Positions 25,986 through 34,768 of a DNA stretch of 62,540 nt are shown in pieces. This DNA is from Chloroflexota bacterium (GTDB lineage Bacteria > Chloroflexota > Limnocylindria > Limnocylindrales > CSP1-4). Below the pieces are notes generated by a model. The model saw nothing but the letters and a program-made list of their open reading frames with translations. It was not told the origin of the DNA and searched no databases. The stretch is taken from NCBI GenBank assembly GCA_017853275.1, contig JAFMJV010000011.1:1-62540 (forward strand). The letters run 5' to 3'. Position numbers and translations under genes: made by a program. Each line of letters begins with the position of its first letter. Position 1 is the first letter of the stretch.

Positions 25986-26686
25986 ATCCGGCCGATCCGG
26001 CGCTCGCCGGCTTCGATCCCACGCGCGTCCGGTACGGAGCGGACGGGCTCGTCCCCGCGATCGCGCAGGACGCCCGCGACGGGCGGATCCTGATGGTCGC
26101 GTGGCAGGATGCCGAAGCGCTCTCGGCGACCCTCGCGAGCGGCGAAGCCCACTTCCATTCGCGCTCGCGCGGCCGGCTCTGGCGGAAGGGCGAGGAGAGC
26201 GGGAACATCCTCACCGTCACCGGGATCGCGCTCGACTGCGATGCGGATACCGTCCTGCTCCAGGTGGTCCCGGCCGGGCCGGCCTGCCACACGGGGGCGG
26301 AGAGCTGCTTCGATGCGGGGCCCACTGCCGGCGCAGCGCCGCTCTCGGCGGGCTTCGGCTGGCTCGAGGAGCTGCGGCGGACGGTGGCCGAGCGCGCCCG
26401 GACCCGTCCGGAGGGCTCGTATACCGCCCGTCTGCTGGCGCGCGGCGTGGACGGCCCGGCGCGCAAGGTGACGGAGGAGGCGGTCGAGGTCCTGATGGCC
26501 GCCAAGGACGACGCGGTCGCCCAGGCCACGGGTGCCGCTCGTCCCCGGGCAGAGCTCGCGGGTGAGGTGGCGGATCTCCTCTACCACCTCATCGTGCTGC
26601 TCGAGGAGCGCGGGCTCGACCCGGCCGACGTGATCGGCGTCCTCCGGGAGCGGCATGGCCGTCCCGGGGAGCGGAATGGGGCCTAG
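25982..26686 (+). CDS. hisI: Bifunctional PR-AMP cyclohydrolase / PR-ATP pyrophosphatase HisIE
   Basis: One 234-residue chain performs steps 2 and 3 of the pathway. The N-terminal HisI half has [26 protein letters not shown] and the zinc site (LDCDAD plus CHTG...C). The C-terminal HisE half (from about 130) has [20 protein letters not shown] and [13 protein letters not shown]. Fusion of hisI and hisE is common. ATGA overlap with hisF. Its TAG is shared with tyrS in CTAG. hisD is missing from the cluster. Confidence 0.95.
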   Translation: MNPADPALAGFDPTRVRYGADGLVPAIAQDARDGRILMVAWQDAEALSATLASGEAHFHSRSRGRLWRKGEESGNILTVTGIALDCDADTVLLQVVPAGPACHTGAESCFDAGPTAGAAPLSAGFGWLEELRRTVAERARTRPEGSYTARLLARGVDGPARKVTEEAVEVLMAAKDDAVAQATGAARPRAELAGEVADLLYHLIVLLEERGLDPADVIGVLRERHGRPGERNGA

Positions 26687-27951
26687 GCGCCCTCCGCGCG
26701 GCCGACCGCGAGCCGCTTCCGGCCGACGCGCACGACGAGCCAGCGTCCGGCGATCCGGGACGGTACCGGACCATCCGGCCCCAGGCGCGCCCCGTTGACC
26801 GTCACACCACCCTGCTCAAGGAGCCGGCGTGCCTCGCCGCGCGACGCCGCGAGCCCGCTCGCCACGAGGAGGTCGATCGGCGCGGGCTCCTCGGCGGGGA
26901 GGGCGAAGCCCCCGACCTCGCGGTGGACGACCGCGAGCACCTCGGGGTCGTCGATCGGCTCGCCGCCGAAGACCGCCGCGGTGACCCGCTCCTGGAGGGC
27001 CGCCTCCGCCTCGCCGTGGATGCGGGCCGTGAGGTCGCGGGCCAGGGCCCGGTGGGCGACACGCGCCTCGGGCCGGGCGGCATGCTCCGCCTCGACCGCG
27101 GCGATCTCGTCCGCCGTGCGCAGCGTGAGCCAGCGCAGGTGGCGCACGACGAGCTCGTCCTCGTCCGCGAGCCAGTACTGATAGAACTCCCACGGGCTCG
27201 TCAGCGCGGGGTCGAGGAAGACGGCACCGCGCTCGCTCTTCCCCATCTTCAGGCCCGCCTTCGTGAGGAGGAGCGGGCTGCACAGGCCGAAGGCGGACGG
27301 ATCCGCCCCTTCCTCCCGGCCCTCCACCCGGCGGATCAGCTCCAGGCCCGCGGTGATGTTCCCCCACTGGTCCGCGCCGCCCATCTGGAGATCGACCCCG
27401 AGCTCCCGGTGGAGGTGGAGGAAGTCCGCGGCCTGGAGGGTCATGTAGCTGAACTCGGTGAAGGACATCCCCGCCTGGAGGCGCGCCTGGACGGAATCCT
27501 TGCGCAGCATGTAGGGGACGGTGAAGTGCTTCCCGATCTCCCGCAGATAGGTGATGACGGACATCCCCGCGAGCCAGTCGCGGTTGTCCACCATCCGCGC
27601 CTGGGCGGGGCCCGGGGAGAAGTCGAGGAACCGCTCGAGCTGGCCGCGGAGCGCCGCGGCGTTCGTCTCGATCGTGGCGTCGTCCAGGAGCTTGCGCTCG
27701 CTGCTCTTCCCGGACGGGTCGCCGATCATCCCCGTGGCGCCGCCGATGACGACGACCGGCCGGCCGCCGGCGCGCTGCAGATGCGCGAGGAGGAAGACCT
27801 GGAGGAGGTGCCCCACGTGAAGCGAGCGCGCGCTGGCATCGAAGCCGATGTAGGCGGAGACGGGTCCGCGGGCGAGACGGGCATCAAGGCCGTCCGAACG
27901 CTCCTGCGCAAGTCCGCGCGCGTCCAGCTCGGCGAGGAAGTCATGGGACAT
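26683..27951 (-). CDS. tyrS: Tyrosyl-tRNA synthetase
   Basis: Class I synthetase charging tRNA-Tyr. The 422-residue protein has [16 protein letters not shown] (HIGH motif variant HVGH, 45-48), the tyrosine pocket GGADQWGNI and the KMSKS variant KMGKS, followed by a C-terminal S4 RNA-binding domain ([25 protein letters not shown] split over two strands). ATG 27951 is set by the [13 protein letters not shown] start; AGGAGG lies 11-17 nt upstream. It is divergent from the PBP gene and convergent with hisIE. Confidence 0.95.
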   Translation of the reverse strand: MSHDFLAELDARGLAQERSDGLDARLARGPVSAYIGFDASARSLHVGHLLQVFLLAHLQRAGGRPVVVIGGATGMIGDPSGKSSERKLLDDATIETNAAALRGQLERFLDFSPGPAQARMVDNRDWLAGMSVITYLREIGKHFTVPYMLRKDSVQARLQAGMSFTEFSYMTLQAADFLHLHRELGVDLQMGGADQWGNITAGLELIRRVEGREEGADPSAFGLCSPLLLTKAGLKMGKSERGAVFLDPALTSPWEFYQYWLADEDELVVRHLRWLTLRTADEIAAVEAEHAARPEARVAHRALARDLTARIHGEAEAALQERVTAAVFGGEPIDDPEVLAVVHREVGGFALPAEEPAPIDLLVASGLAASRGEARRLLEQGGVTVNGARLGPDGPVPSRIAGRWLVVRVGRKRLAVGRAEGA

Positions 27952-28017
27952 CGGGATCAGGGGGCCTCCTGCGGGATCGCCGGATGACGCCCGGGCGGCC
28001 GGGCCGGCACGGACCCC

Positions 28018-28028
28018 TATGCTAGAGT
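28018..28028 (+). promoter_or_regulatory. -10 region of the PBP gene
   Basis: Overlapping hexamers TATGCT (28018-28023) and TAGAGT (28023-28028) lie 15 and 10 nt before the ATG at 28039. No clear -35. Either would give a leader of under 10 nt, so initiation may be nearly leaderless. Confidence 0.45.
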
Positions 28029-28038
28029 CCCGGCCACG

Positions 28039-31000
28039 ATGATGCCGAACGGAGCCGGAGGTCGTCCCGATCCCGCGCGCTCCGGTCCGGGTGCGTCCGA
28101 TCCCTGGGGATCGCCCTCGGGATGGGACCCACAGGCTCCGGCGCAGGATCCCTGGGGCCCTCCGCCCGGACCGCCGCCCGGTCCACCCAGCGCCCCGTGG
28201 GGCCCTCCCCCAGCTCCGTCCGGGACGCCCTGGGGGCCGCCGCCCGCGCAGTGGTCGCCCGGTCCCCCGTCCGGACCCTCCTGGGGCCCGCCACCGCCCG
28301 GCTGGAGCCCCGGCCCGTCCGCACCCCCACCGGGTGGGCCACCACCCCCATCCGCGCCTCCACCCCGTCCGCCGCGGCGGGGCGGGATCGTCTCCACCGG
28401 CCTCCCCTTCCTGGCCTTCATCGCGCTCGGCCTCGTCGCCGCGCTCCTCTTCAGCGGGATCCTCGCCGTCTTCCTCCGGTTCGGCAGCGGCCTCCCGAGC
28501 CCGCGCGAGCTGGAGCTCATCCGGTTCACCCAGGAGACGATCGTCTATGCCCGGGATGGGCAGGAGCTCGCCCGCTTCTCGGCCGGTGAGCGCCGGGAGA
28601 TCGCCGAGTTCGCGGAGATCCCGCCGATCCTCATCGACGCGACGACCGCGATCGAGGACAAGTCGTTCTGGACGAACACCGGCTTCGATCCGCTCGGCAT
28701 CCTCTCCGCCGCGATCGATTCGCTGCGCGGGAACGCCCGCGGCGGATCCACCGTCACCCAGCAGCTCGTGCGCCAGCGGCTCCTGCCCGCGGAGGTCGTG
28801 GCGAACGCGGGGCTCGCCGAGCGGAAGGTCCGGGAGATCCTCCAGTCGATCCGCGTGACGGAGGCCTACCCGGGCCGGGAGGGGAAGGAGCGGATCATCG
28901 CCGCCTACCTGAACCAGAACTTCTACGGCAGCAACAGCTACGGCGTCCGGACCGCGGCGCGCACCTACTTCCGGAAGTCGCTGGACGAGCTGACGATCGC
29001 CGAGGCCGCGATCCTCGCCGCGATCCCCCAGTCCCCCTCGGCGTATGACCTGGCGCGGAACGCGATCGAGACCGAGCCCGGCGATCCGCGTTGCCCGCCG
29101 GATGACGCGGACGGGATCTGCCTCGTGGTCCCCGAGGATTCGCCGATCGTCCAGCGCCGGAACTACCTCCTCGGGCTGCTCGCCTCCGACCCGTCCCGGC
29201 GCGTCCTCACCGGATCCACGTTCCGGACGGAGGACTTCCAGGCTGCGATGCGGGAGCCGGTCGTGATCTCCGACCTCGGGCTCCCCGACTGGCGCGCCCC
29301 CCACTTCGTCTGGTTCGTGCGCGAGGAGCTCGCGCGGCTGGTGTGCGGGGAGGCGGAGACCTGCCCGCGGCTGGAGGAGGGTGGGCTGCGCGTGACGACG
29401 ACCCTCGACCTGCGCATCCAGCGGATCGCGGAGAAGTGGGTCCAGGGCGCAGCGATCGTTCCGCACCGCAAGGACCCGCAGGCGTCCGCGGCGGCGATGC
29501 GCATCCCCTCGTCCGGCACGCCCGTCGGGATCCCCTACACCTCGTGGATCGCGAACCTGCGCGCAGACGACGTCTGGAACGCCGCGGCGACGGCGCTCGA
29601 CTACGAGACGGGGGAGATCCTCGCCTACGTGGGATCCGCGAACTACTACGAGACGCGGCGAGCGAGCAGGAAGCTCCAGCCGCAGTTCGATGTCCTGCGG
29701 CTCGGCTGGCGCCAGCCCGGGTCGGCCTACAAGCCCCTGAACTACGCCACCGGGATCGATGCCGGGACGCTCACTGCGTCATCCATGCTCATGGACGTGA
29801 CGACCGACTTCGGGAGCGGCGGGCGGCGCTATGTGCCCACGAACTTCGACCGCTACGAGCGCGGCCCCCTCCGCCTCCGGCTCGCGCTCCAGTACTCCCT
29901 GAACATCCCCTCGATCAAGGCCCTGGAATGGACCGGTGAGCAGCGCGTCTTCGACAAGACGCGGGAGATGGGGCTGCGCTACCTCGTGGACGGGCCGCAG
30001 GGTCCGTCGATGGCGCTCGGGACGCTCGAGGTCCACCCGCTCGACCTGGCCACCGCGTACGGCACGCTCGCCAACCGCGGCACCTACCTGGGCCATGCCG
30101 CGATCCTGTCCGTCAAGGACATCCGTGGCGAGGATGTCGTCCCGCCCTATGTCGTGCCGGAAGGGCGTCGGGCGATCTCCGCGCCGGCCGCCTACATCGT
30201 CACGGACATCCTGGCCGGGAACACGGACCCCGGTGTGAACGCGATCTGGGGCCGGATGCAGATCCTCCAGGGTGGTGTCCGCCGGCCGGCCACCCTGAAG
30301 ACGGGGACGAACAACGACGCCAAGGACCTCAACGCCTACGGCTACATCGCGCCACCCACCGCCCAGGGGCGCACGGCGGGCGAGCACGCCCTCGTTCTCG
30401 GCGTCTGGGCAGGGAACAGCGACAACACGCCGGTCGGCTCGGTCGTCTCGCTCGATATCGCGGCGCCGCTCTGGAACGCGATCATGACCGAGGTGACGAA
30501 GGGCTGGCAGGTGAACGACTTCGCGCGACCGCGGGGCGTGACGAGCGCCACCGTCGATGCCTTCACGGGCTATAGCCCGAGCGACTGGTCCCGGCGCCAG
30601 GTCCGGGAGCTCTTCGTGGAGGGCTACCCGCTCCCCGGCGCGGACCCCTGGATCCGCGGGCTCCCGGTGATCACCGGCGCGGATGGCAAGGACTACCGCT
30701 GGAAGGAAGGCTGCCCGGGCGAGCCGCGCGTGGAAGGCTACCTCGTGCTCAACGAGGCCGAGGCTGCCTTCCCGTCCTGGAACGAGGCGATCCGCGGCTG
30801 GATCACCCGCGCCCGGCGTGGCATCGGCGTGGGCGGCGGCCCGGATCCGGATGGGCCGACCCAGACGATGTACTTCCTCCAGCCCGGCCTCTTCCCGTAC
30901 GGCGCCTCGTGGGGCGCGCCGATCGCGCCGTCCGCCTCCTGTGATGCCGCGCCATCCCCGGCGCCGTCCACCTCTCCCTCCCCGTTCCCGTCCGCGCCCC

Positions 31001-31176
31001 CGTCCGGCGAGCCGCCACCCACGGAGCCGCCGCCCACGGACGAGCCACCGACCCCGGAGCCGACGAAGACGCCGAAGCCCACCCCGCCGCCGACGCCGAC
31101 ACCGGAACCGCCGACGCCCGAGCCACCGACCCCCGAGCCGCCCACGCCGGAGCCGCCCCCCTCCCCCGGCGGCTGA
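28039..31176 (+). CDS. Class A penicillin-binding protein (glycosyltransferase/transpeptidase)
   Basis: Bifunctional peptidoglycan synthase. The 1045-residue chain starts with a cytosolic Pro/Gly/Trp-rich tail (1-113), one transmembrane segment (about 117-148), a GT51 domain with the catalytic Glu in AIEDKSFW (E206) and the GGSTVTQQL motif, and a transpeptidase with SxxK GSAYKPL (S562, K565), SxN SLN (620-622) and KTG (754-756). After about residue 980 it ends in a Pro/Thr/Glu repeat tail of PPTPEP units. Both low-complexity tails are unusual in length; the periplasmic/extracellular tail may act as a wall spacer. Start ATG 28039 or the next codon. Confidence 0.95.
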   Translation: MMPNGAGGRPDPARSGPGASDPWGSPSGWDPQAPAQDPWGPPPGPPPGPPSAPWGPPPAPSGTPWGPPPAQWSPGPPSGPSWGPPPPGWSPGPSAPPPGGPPPPSAPPPRPPRRGGIVSTGLPFLAFIALGLVAALLFSGILAVFLRFGSGLPSPRELELIRFTQETIVYARDGQELARFSAGERREIAEFAEIPPILIDATTAIEDKSFWTNTGFDPLGILSAAIDSLRGNARGGSTVTQQLVRQRLLPAEVVANAGLAERKVREILQSIRVTEAYPGREGKERIIAAYLNQNFYGSNSYGVRTAARTYFRKSLDELTIAEAAILAAIPQSPSAYDLARNAIETEPGDPRCPPDDADGICLVVPEDSPIVQRRNYLLGLLASDPSRRVLTGSTFRTEDFQAAMREPVVISDLGLPDWRAPHFVWFVREELARLVCGEAETCPRLEEGGLRVTTTLDLRIQRIAEKWVQGAAIVPHRKDPQASAAAMRIPSSGTPVGIPYTSWIANLRADDVWNAAATALDYETGEILAYVGSANYYETRRASRKLQPQFDVLRLGWRQPGSAYKPLNYATGIDAGTLTASSMLMDVTTDFGSGGRRYVPTNFDRYERGPLRLRLALQYSLNIPSIKALEWTGEQRVFDKTREMGLRYLVDGPQGPSMALGTLEVHPLDLATAYGTLANRGTYLGHAAILSVKDIRGEDVVPPYVVPEGRRAISAPAAYIVTDILAGNTDPGVNAIWGRMQILQGGVRRPATLKTGTNNDAKDLNAYGYIAPPTAQGRTAGEHALVLGVWAGNSDNTPVGSVVSLDIAAPLWNAIMTEVTKGWQVNDFARPRGVTSATVDAFTGYSPSDWSRRQVRELFVEGYPLPGADPWIRGLPVITGADGKDYRWKEGCPGEPRVEGYLVLNEAEAAFPSWNEAIRGWITRARRGIGVGGGPDPDGPTQTMYFLQPGLFPYGASWGAPIAPSASCDAAPSPAPSTSPSPFPSAPPSGEPPPTEPPPTDEPPTPEPTKTPKPTPPPTPTPEPPTPEPPTPEPPTPEPPPSPGG

Positions 31177-31188
31177 CCCGCCGCGATC

Positions 31189-33579
31189 TCAGAGGGTGAC
31201 GATCGTCGCCCCGTCTCCTCCTTCGCCCTGGGCCCCCGGGCGCCACTCACGGACGAGCGGGTGCTTCGAGAGGAGCGCGCGCACGGCGTCGCGGAGCGCA
31301 CCGGTCCCATGGCCGTGGATGACCGTCAGCCGGGCCGCTCCCGCGAGGCCCGCGCGGTCGAGCAGGTCGTCCAGGAGCGCGAGCGCCTCCTCCACCCGGG
31401 CGCCGCGGAGGTCGAGCGTGGAGGGGACCGCGCGGGACGAAGGTCGCGCGCCGATCACGGGGGCGGGGGTGCGCGGCTGGGGGAGCGGGATCGGCTCGAG
31501 GGAGCCGCGCCGGCCCGCCGGGAGCCGCCCGGATCCGGGCTTCCCCGGTGCGGGCGCGGCCCCTTCCGCGGTGACGAGCTCCGCGAGGGGGACCTCGATC
31601 CGCAGCTGGCCCGCTTCCAGCGTCGCCCGGCCCCGCTCGGCATCGATCGATGCGATCCGGCCGGTCCAGCCGGCGGCGGAGCGGGCCATCATCCCGGTCC
31701 GCCACGCGCCGGCCGGGAGCGCGACCTCTTCGCCGGTCGGGACGGGCATCCCGGCAAGGAGCGCCTCCAGCCGCTCGATCGTGGCGTCGAGCCCGGCCTC
31801 CGTGAGCGTCTGGCGGGCAAGGAGCCCGCGCGCGGCGGCGATCTCCTCGCCGATCGCGGCGACCGCGGCCTCCGCCTCGCGTCGTGCCTCGGCGACCGCG
31901 GCATCCCGTTCCGCCCGTGCGCGCCGGCGCTCCTCCTCGGCCACGCGGCGTGCCTCCCGCGCCCGGACCTCGGCGTCCGAAGCGCGTGCCTCCGCCTCGT
32001 CGATCCGTCCCTGGGCGGCCTTGATCGCGGCGAGCGTCTCCTCGAGCTCCACGGCGGAGCGCGAGACCCGCGCTCTGGCGTCCGCGACGAGCGCGGGCGG
32101 GAGGCCGAGCCGTTCGGCGATCGCAAAGGCCTGGCTCGTCCCGGGAAGCCCGATCGTGAGACGGTAGGTCGGGGAGAGCGACTCGAGATCGAACTCCACG
32201 GACGCGTTCCGCGCCTGCGGGGTGTTGTGGGCGTAGATCTTCAGCTCGGCGTAGTGGGTCGTGGCGATCACCAGGGCCCCCGCCTGGAGGAAGTGGTCGA
32301 GGAGCGCCTGCGCGAGCGCCGATCCTTCCGTGGGGTCCGTGCCCGCGCCGAGCTCGTCCAGGAGGACAAGGCAGCCCGGGCCGGCCCGATCGACGATCCG
32401 GACGATCGAGCGCAGGTGCCCGCTGAAGGTGGAGAGCGACTGGGCGACCGACTGCTCGTCCCCGATATCCGCGAAGAGATCGCGGAAGACCGGCATCCGG
32501 CTCCCCGTGGCGGCGGGTAGGTGGAGGCCGGACTGGTGCATCGCCGCAAGGAGCCCGAGCGTCCGCAGGGCGACCGTCTTGCCGCCGGTGTTCGGGCCGG
32601 TGATCACGAGGGCGCGGAACTCCCCGCCGAGCCGGAGATCGATCGGCACGACCCGGCCGGTGAGGCCGGGGTGACGGGCAGAGAGGAGGATCACCTCACC
32701 GGACGGAGATGCTTCGGCGCGGACGCCATCCAGCTCCGCGGAGAGGCGAGCGCGGGCCATCCACAGGTCGAACCGGGCGAGCGCATCCAGCGTCTCCCGG
32801 AGCTCCCCTGCGGCGGCGGCCACGAGCCCGGAGAGCTCGTCCAGGATCCGCTCCTCCTCGGACTGGACCTTCAGCTGCGCCTCCCGCCACGCATTCCCGA
32901 GCTCGACGGCGACGATCGGCTCCACGAAGAGCGTCTGGCCACTCCCCGACTGGTCGTGGACGATCCCCCGGACGCGGCCGCGGGCGTCGGCCCGGACCGG
33001 GATCACGTAGCGCCCGTTGCGCACCGTGACGATCGGCTCCTGGATCGCGCTCCCCAGCTCGCCGTGCACGAGCTGGTCGAGCCGGCTGCGGAGCCGCTCG
33101 AGCGCGATCCGGACCGCGCGCCGGAGCCCGCCGAGAAGGGGGGATGCCGAGTCGAGGATCTCCCCCGAGGGGTCGATGCTCTGCTCGAGGCGGATGCGCA
33201 GCGCCGGAAGCGGGTGGACCTCGCGGGAGAGCGCATGGAGGAGCGGTGCGGTCACGTTCCGCAGGCCATCCGCGAGCCGTCCGGCGGCGGCGAGCGTCTC
33301 GGCGACGGCGACGAGCTCGGCAGGATCGAGCCGGCCGCCGCGGGTGGCCCGGATGAGGGCCGGGGCGAGGTCACGGGCGCCCCCGATCCCGAGCTCCGGC
33401 CGCTCGGCGATCAGGCGCCGCGCCTCGTCCGTCTCGTCGAGGAGACGGTTCACGACAAGGGGCTCGTTCGACGGCTCCATCGCCTCGGCAAGGCGCCGGG
33501 ACGGGGGAAAGGCGGTGAGGTCCGCGAGGCGTTCGCGGATGCGCGGATACTCGAGCAGCTGGAGCGACTTCGCGTCCAT
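31189..33579 (-). CDS. mutS2: Endonuclease MutS2
   Basis: MutS2 is a MutS-like ATPase with a Smr nuclease domain; known roles are suppression of recombination and, in Bacillus, splitting of collided ribosomes. The 796-residue protein has the core clamp region, Walker A ITGPNTGGKTVALRTLG, Walker B LVLLDELGAGTDPTEG, a long coiled coil (about 500-620), and a C-terminal Smr domain with LDLRGARVEEAL and VIHGHGTG. ATG 33579 overlaps the mpg stop by one nt (TGATG). It is the last gene of the infC-pheST operon. Confidence 0.96.
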   Translation of the reverse strand: MDAKSLQLLEYPRIRERLADLTAFPPSRRLAEAMEPSNEPLVVNRLLDETDEARRLIAERPELGIGGARDLAPALIRATRGGRLDPAELVAVAETLAAAGRLADGLRNVTAPLLHALSREVHPLPALRIRLEQSIDPSGEILDSASPLLGGLRRAVRIALERLRSRLDQLVHGELGSAIQEPIVTVRNGRYVIPVRADARGRVRGIVHDQSGSGQTLFVEPIVAVELGNAWREAQLKVQSEEERILDELSGLVAAAAGELRETLDALARFDLWMARARLSAELDGVRAEASPSGEVILLSARHPGLTGRVVPIDLRLGGEFRALVITGPNTGGKTVALRTLGLLAAMHQSGLHLPAATGSRMPVFRDLFADIGDEQSVAQSLSTFSGHLRSIVRIVDRAGPGCLVLLDELGAGTDPTEGSALAQALLDHFLQAGALVIATTHYAELKIYAHNTPQARNASVEFDLESLSPTYRLTIGLPGTSQAFAIAERLGLPPALVADARARVSRSAVELEETLAAIKAAQGRIDEAEARASDAEVRAREARRVAEEERRRARAERDAAVAEARREAEAAVAAIGEEIAAARGLLARQTLTEAGLDATIERLEALLAGMPVPTGEEVALPAGAWRTGMMARSAAGWTGRIASIDAERGRATLEAGQLRIEVPLAELVTAEGAAPAPGKPGSGRLPAGRRGSLEPIPLPQPRTPAPVIGARPSSRAVPSTLDLRGARVEEALALLDDLLDRAGLAGAARLTVIHGHGTGALRDAVRALLSKHPLVREWRPGAQGEGGDGATIVTL

Positions 33580-34157
33580 CAGCGCGCCGGGAAGGGGCGG
33601 GAGAGGCCGGGACGTCCGGCGATGCCGAGCCGCCATGGAAGGGCGACCGCCTCGGGGCCGGCACCCTCGATCCCGATCCGCGGACCGCGGAGCACACCGG
33701 CGGAGCGCACCTCGGCGCGGAGCGCCTCACCGGGGTCCACGAGCCGGAGGCCACGGTGCCCCAGGAGGTCGGAGCCGCCGGCGGTCCGGTCCACCTCGAG
33801 ATGGCGTGTCAGCCGGCCGGGCCCTGCCGCGCAGCGCGGGTCGTCCGCGACCTCGGGGTCGAGCCCCCGGATGAGGACGGCGCCGGCTTCCCCATCCGCG
33901 TGCGCGACGACATTCAGGCAGTGATGGATCCCGTAGATGAGATAGACGTAGGCGAAGCCGGGTGGCCCGAACATCGGTGCGCAGCGCGCGGTCCGCCCCG
34001 CCCGTGCATGGCTCGCCCGATCCTCCGGCCCCCCATAGGCCTCCACCTCCACGATCGTCCCGGCCCGCCGCCCATCCGACGAGACGATGCGCATGCCGAG
34101 GAGCTGCTCCGCAGCCACGAGCGGATGGACGGAGAGCAGGTCACGCGTCGAGGACAT
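33579..34157 (-). CDS. mpg: DNA-3-methyladenine glycosylase (AAG/MPG family)
   Basis: Excises alkylated purines and other damaged bases. The 192-residue protein has LLGMRIVS, the catalytic Glu in IVEVEAYGGPEDRASHA, the intercalating-loop segment FGPPGFAYVYLIYGIHHCLNVV and LIRGLDP, typical of the AAG fold. ATG 34157 follows GGGAG; the frame upstream is an extension inside cvpA. The pairing with mutS2 gives the distal end of this translation operon a DNA-repair flavour. Confidence 0.93.
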   Translation of the reverse strand: MSSTRDLLSVHPLVAAEQLLGMRIVSSDGRRAGTIVEVEAYGGPEDRASHARAGRTARCAPMFGPPGFAYVYLIYGIHHCLNVVAHADGEAGAVLIRGLDPEVADDPRCAAGPGRLTRHLEVDRTAGGSDLLGHRGLRLVDPGEALRAEVRSAGVLRGPRIGIEGAGPEAVALPWRLGIAGRPGLSRPFPAR

Positions 34158-34183
34158 GAGCGAGCTCCCGGCCGGGACGGCCG

Positions 34184-34741
34184 TCAGCGGCTCCGGGCGG
34201 ACCGAACGGATGCCGGGAGCGCGGGATCCAGGACGACCCGCAGGACCGGGACCACCTCGCGATGGATCCGGCCGCCGATCTGCGACGCGATCGCGGCCCG
34301 GTAGACGACGGCCGGGGCTTCCCGCGAGACGGAGCGCGCACCCGCGGCGGATGTCCCGTAGCCCATGGAGAGCGCGAGGTCCGTGGCGGCGAGCAGCAGG
34401 ATCGCCGCCACCACCGCGATCGCGCCGCCGCCGAGCCGGTCCACGAAGGCCGGGCCGACCCGCAGGTCGCGGTCGCGCGTCCGGAGCCAGGCGATCACGA
34501 TCACCGCCACGGTCCCCGCGATGAGCAGGATGAGGAAGGCCGCCATCTGGGCATACCCGATCTCGCGCTCCGCCCATTGCCGGACGAGGTAGCCGGAGAT
34601 CGGGGCCGAGAGGAGCGCGGCCGCTGCCACGACGAGCGTCTCCGCGACGAGGAGCGAGATGGCACGCACGATCCCGGCCCCTGCGCCGGCGAGGGCCGCA
34701 GCAGCGAGGACCAGGAGGATCGCCAGGTCCCCGGGCGTCAT
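34184..34741 (-). CDS. CvpA-family membrane protein
   Basis: A 185-residue membrane protein with four hydrophobic segments: GDLAILLVLAAAALAGAGAG, ISLLVAETLVVAAAALL, AAFLILLIAGTVAVIVIAW and GAIAVVAAILLLAATDLAL, with the G-x-x-R(G/A) loop and a polar C-terminus, as in CvpA. CvpA is linked to colicin V export in E. coli and to envelope function elsewhere; its role here is unknown. A cvpA-mutS2 neighbourhood is common in Gram-positive bacteria, which supports the family call. Confidence 0.75.
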   Translation of the reverse strand: MTPGDLAILLVLAAAALAGAGAGIVRAISLLVAETLVVAAAALLSAPISGYLVRQWAEREIGYAQMAAFLILLIAGTVAVIVIAWLRTRDRDLRVGPAFVDRLGGGAIAVVAAILLLAATDLALSMGYGTSAAGARSVSREAPAVVYRAAIASQIGGRIHREVVPVLRVVLDPALPASVRSARSR

Positions 34742-34768
34742 CCGACAGCCGCTCCGGCGGCGACAAGG

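Noticed and set aside
26683-29466. Extension of TyrRS to over 900 residues
   Set aside because: The added N-terminal part is antisense to the PBP gene; TyrRS homology starts at [10 protein letters not shown].
34184-34766. Fusion of the alkyl-adenine glycosylase frame with cvpA sequence
   Set aside because: The upstream part is an out-of-frame reading of cvpA; glycosylase similarity starts at ATG 34157.
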